A stretch of DNA of 5,272 bases from Thermoplasmata archaeon (GTDB lineage Archaea > Thermoplasmatota > Thermoplasmata > Thermoplasmatales > Thermoplasmataceae), in assembly GCA_021819225.1 (NCBI GenBank), contig JAKARU010000075.1:1-5272 (forward strand), read 5' to 3'. The translations under genes were made by a program, and so were the position numbers. The notes beneath the pieces were generated by a model, which was given only the letters and a program-made list of their open reading frames with translations, did not search any database and had not been told where the DNA came from. Numbering within the stretch: the stretch's first letter is position 1; each line of letters opens with the position of its first letter. Positions 5,098 to 5,272 of this stretch are shown piece by piece.

Positions 5098-5272
5098 TAA
5101 TTTCAGTCCTGTAATGCTAAACTTTGCAATGATACGGTTCTATTAAGGCATTTCAGGGCATGCATTTACTTCATGGTATAATATCATTAACGTGTATTAG
5201 CAGTTCTATAAAGCCGTAGAAAAAGCATAATATTTGTTTTAATTGTATTCATAGATTGGATTTCAGATATTG

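Larger units (their letters stand above)
4975..5272. other. gene-free AT-rich stretch beyond the tRNA
   Basis: About 298 bases without a supportable gene. All plus-strand frames carry frequent stops. One minus-strand frame is open from the right edge to a TAA at 5187-5189, but gives only 27 unrecognisable residues. It contains the weak hairpin at 4996-5014, an 8-bp palindrome ATCATGAT (5053-5060) and a 12-bp perfect palindrome TTAGAGCTCTAA (5086-5097). I see no repeat of the tRNA 3' end, no transposase fragment and no CRISPR-like repeat. Confidence 0.5.

Noticed and set aside
5187..5270. Minus-strand frame open to the right edge (27 residues)
   Set aside because: Too short and unrecognisable to call the tail of a gene. 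Its AT-rich codons fit non-coding DNA. Sequence beyond the edge would decide.
1..5272. CRISPR array, insertion sequence, defence or prophage genes
   Set aside because: No regularly spaced repeats, transposase or integrase motifs, terminal inverted repeats or phage-type proteins were found on either strand.

Overview
The window looks like chromosomal DNA from an archaeon, most likely a member of the Thermoplasmatales or a close relative. It carries an Alba chromatin protein, an ArsA/Get3 ATPase with a C-terminal HSP20-like domain, a trans-polyprenyl diphosphate synthase and an Lrp/AsnC regulator. The tRNA-Leu has no encoded CCA, TATA-like boxes precede several genes, leaders are very short, and arginine codons are mostly AGG/AGA. 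Order-level placement is inference; a 16S or protein-marker search would be needed to fix it.

Layout. Every protein gene I can support lies on the minus strand, so transcription runs from right to left. From right to left: (1) positions 4975-5272 hold no recognisable gene. (2) A plus-strand tRNA-Leu(UAA) at 4890-4974 is divergent from the rest. (3) A small conserved-looking protein (4528-4812) overlaps the start of an Lrp/AsnC regulator (4125-4547) by 20 bp. (4) Alba (3766-4041) has its own TATA-like box and ends in a T-run directly after its stop. (5) A tight three-gene operon holds a polyprenyl diphosphate synthase (2699-3679), an ArsA/Get3-HSP20 ATPase (1534-2697) and a 66-residue protein (1333-1533). 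Its junctions are TAA-A-ATG and TAA-ATG, so translation is probably coupled. (6) The 5' part of an ALDH7 (antiquitin-type) aldehyde dehydrogenase starts at 1284 and runs off the left edge.

How the genes may work together. The three-gene operon puts isoprenoid chain synthesis (membrane lipid or quinone side chain) beside an ATPase of the tail-anchored-protein targeting family and an unknown microprotein, which suggests a membrane-biogenesis theme. Alba and the Lrp-like protein are DNA-binding proteins. The aldehyde dehydrogenase keeps residues linked to aminoadipate semialdehyde recognition in animal ALDH7A1, so a lysine-catabolism role is possible.

Most of the window is ordinary archaeal housekeeping. 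The points most worth a second look are the 66-residue protein coupled to the Get3-like ATPase, the chain-length and lysine-loss signals in the prenyl synthase, and the aminoadipate-type residues in the dehydrogenase.
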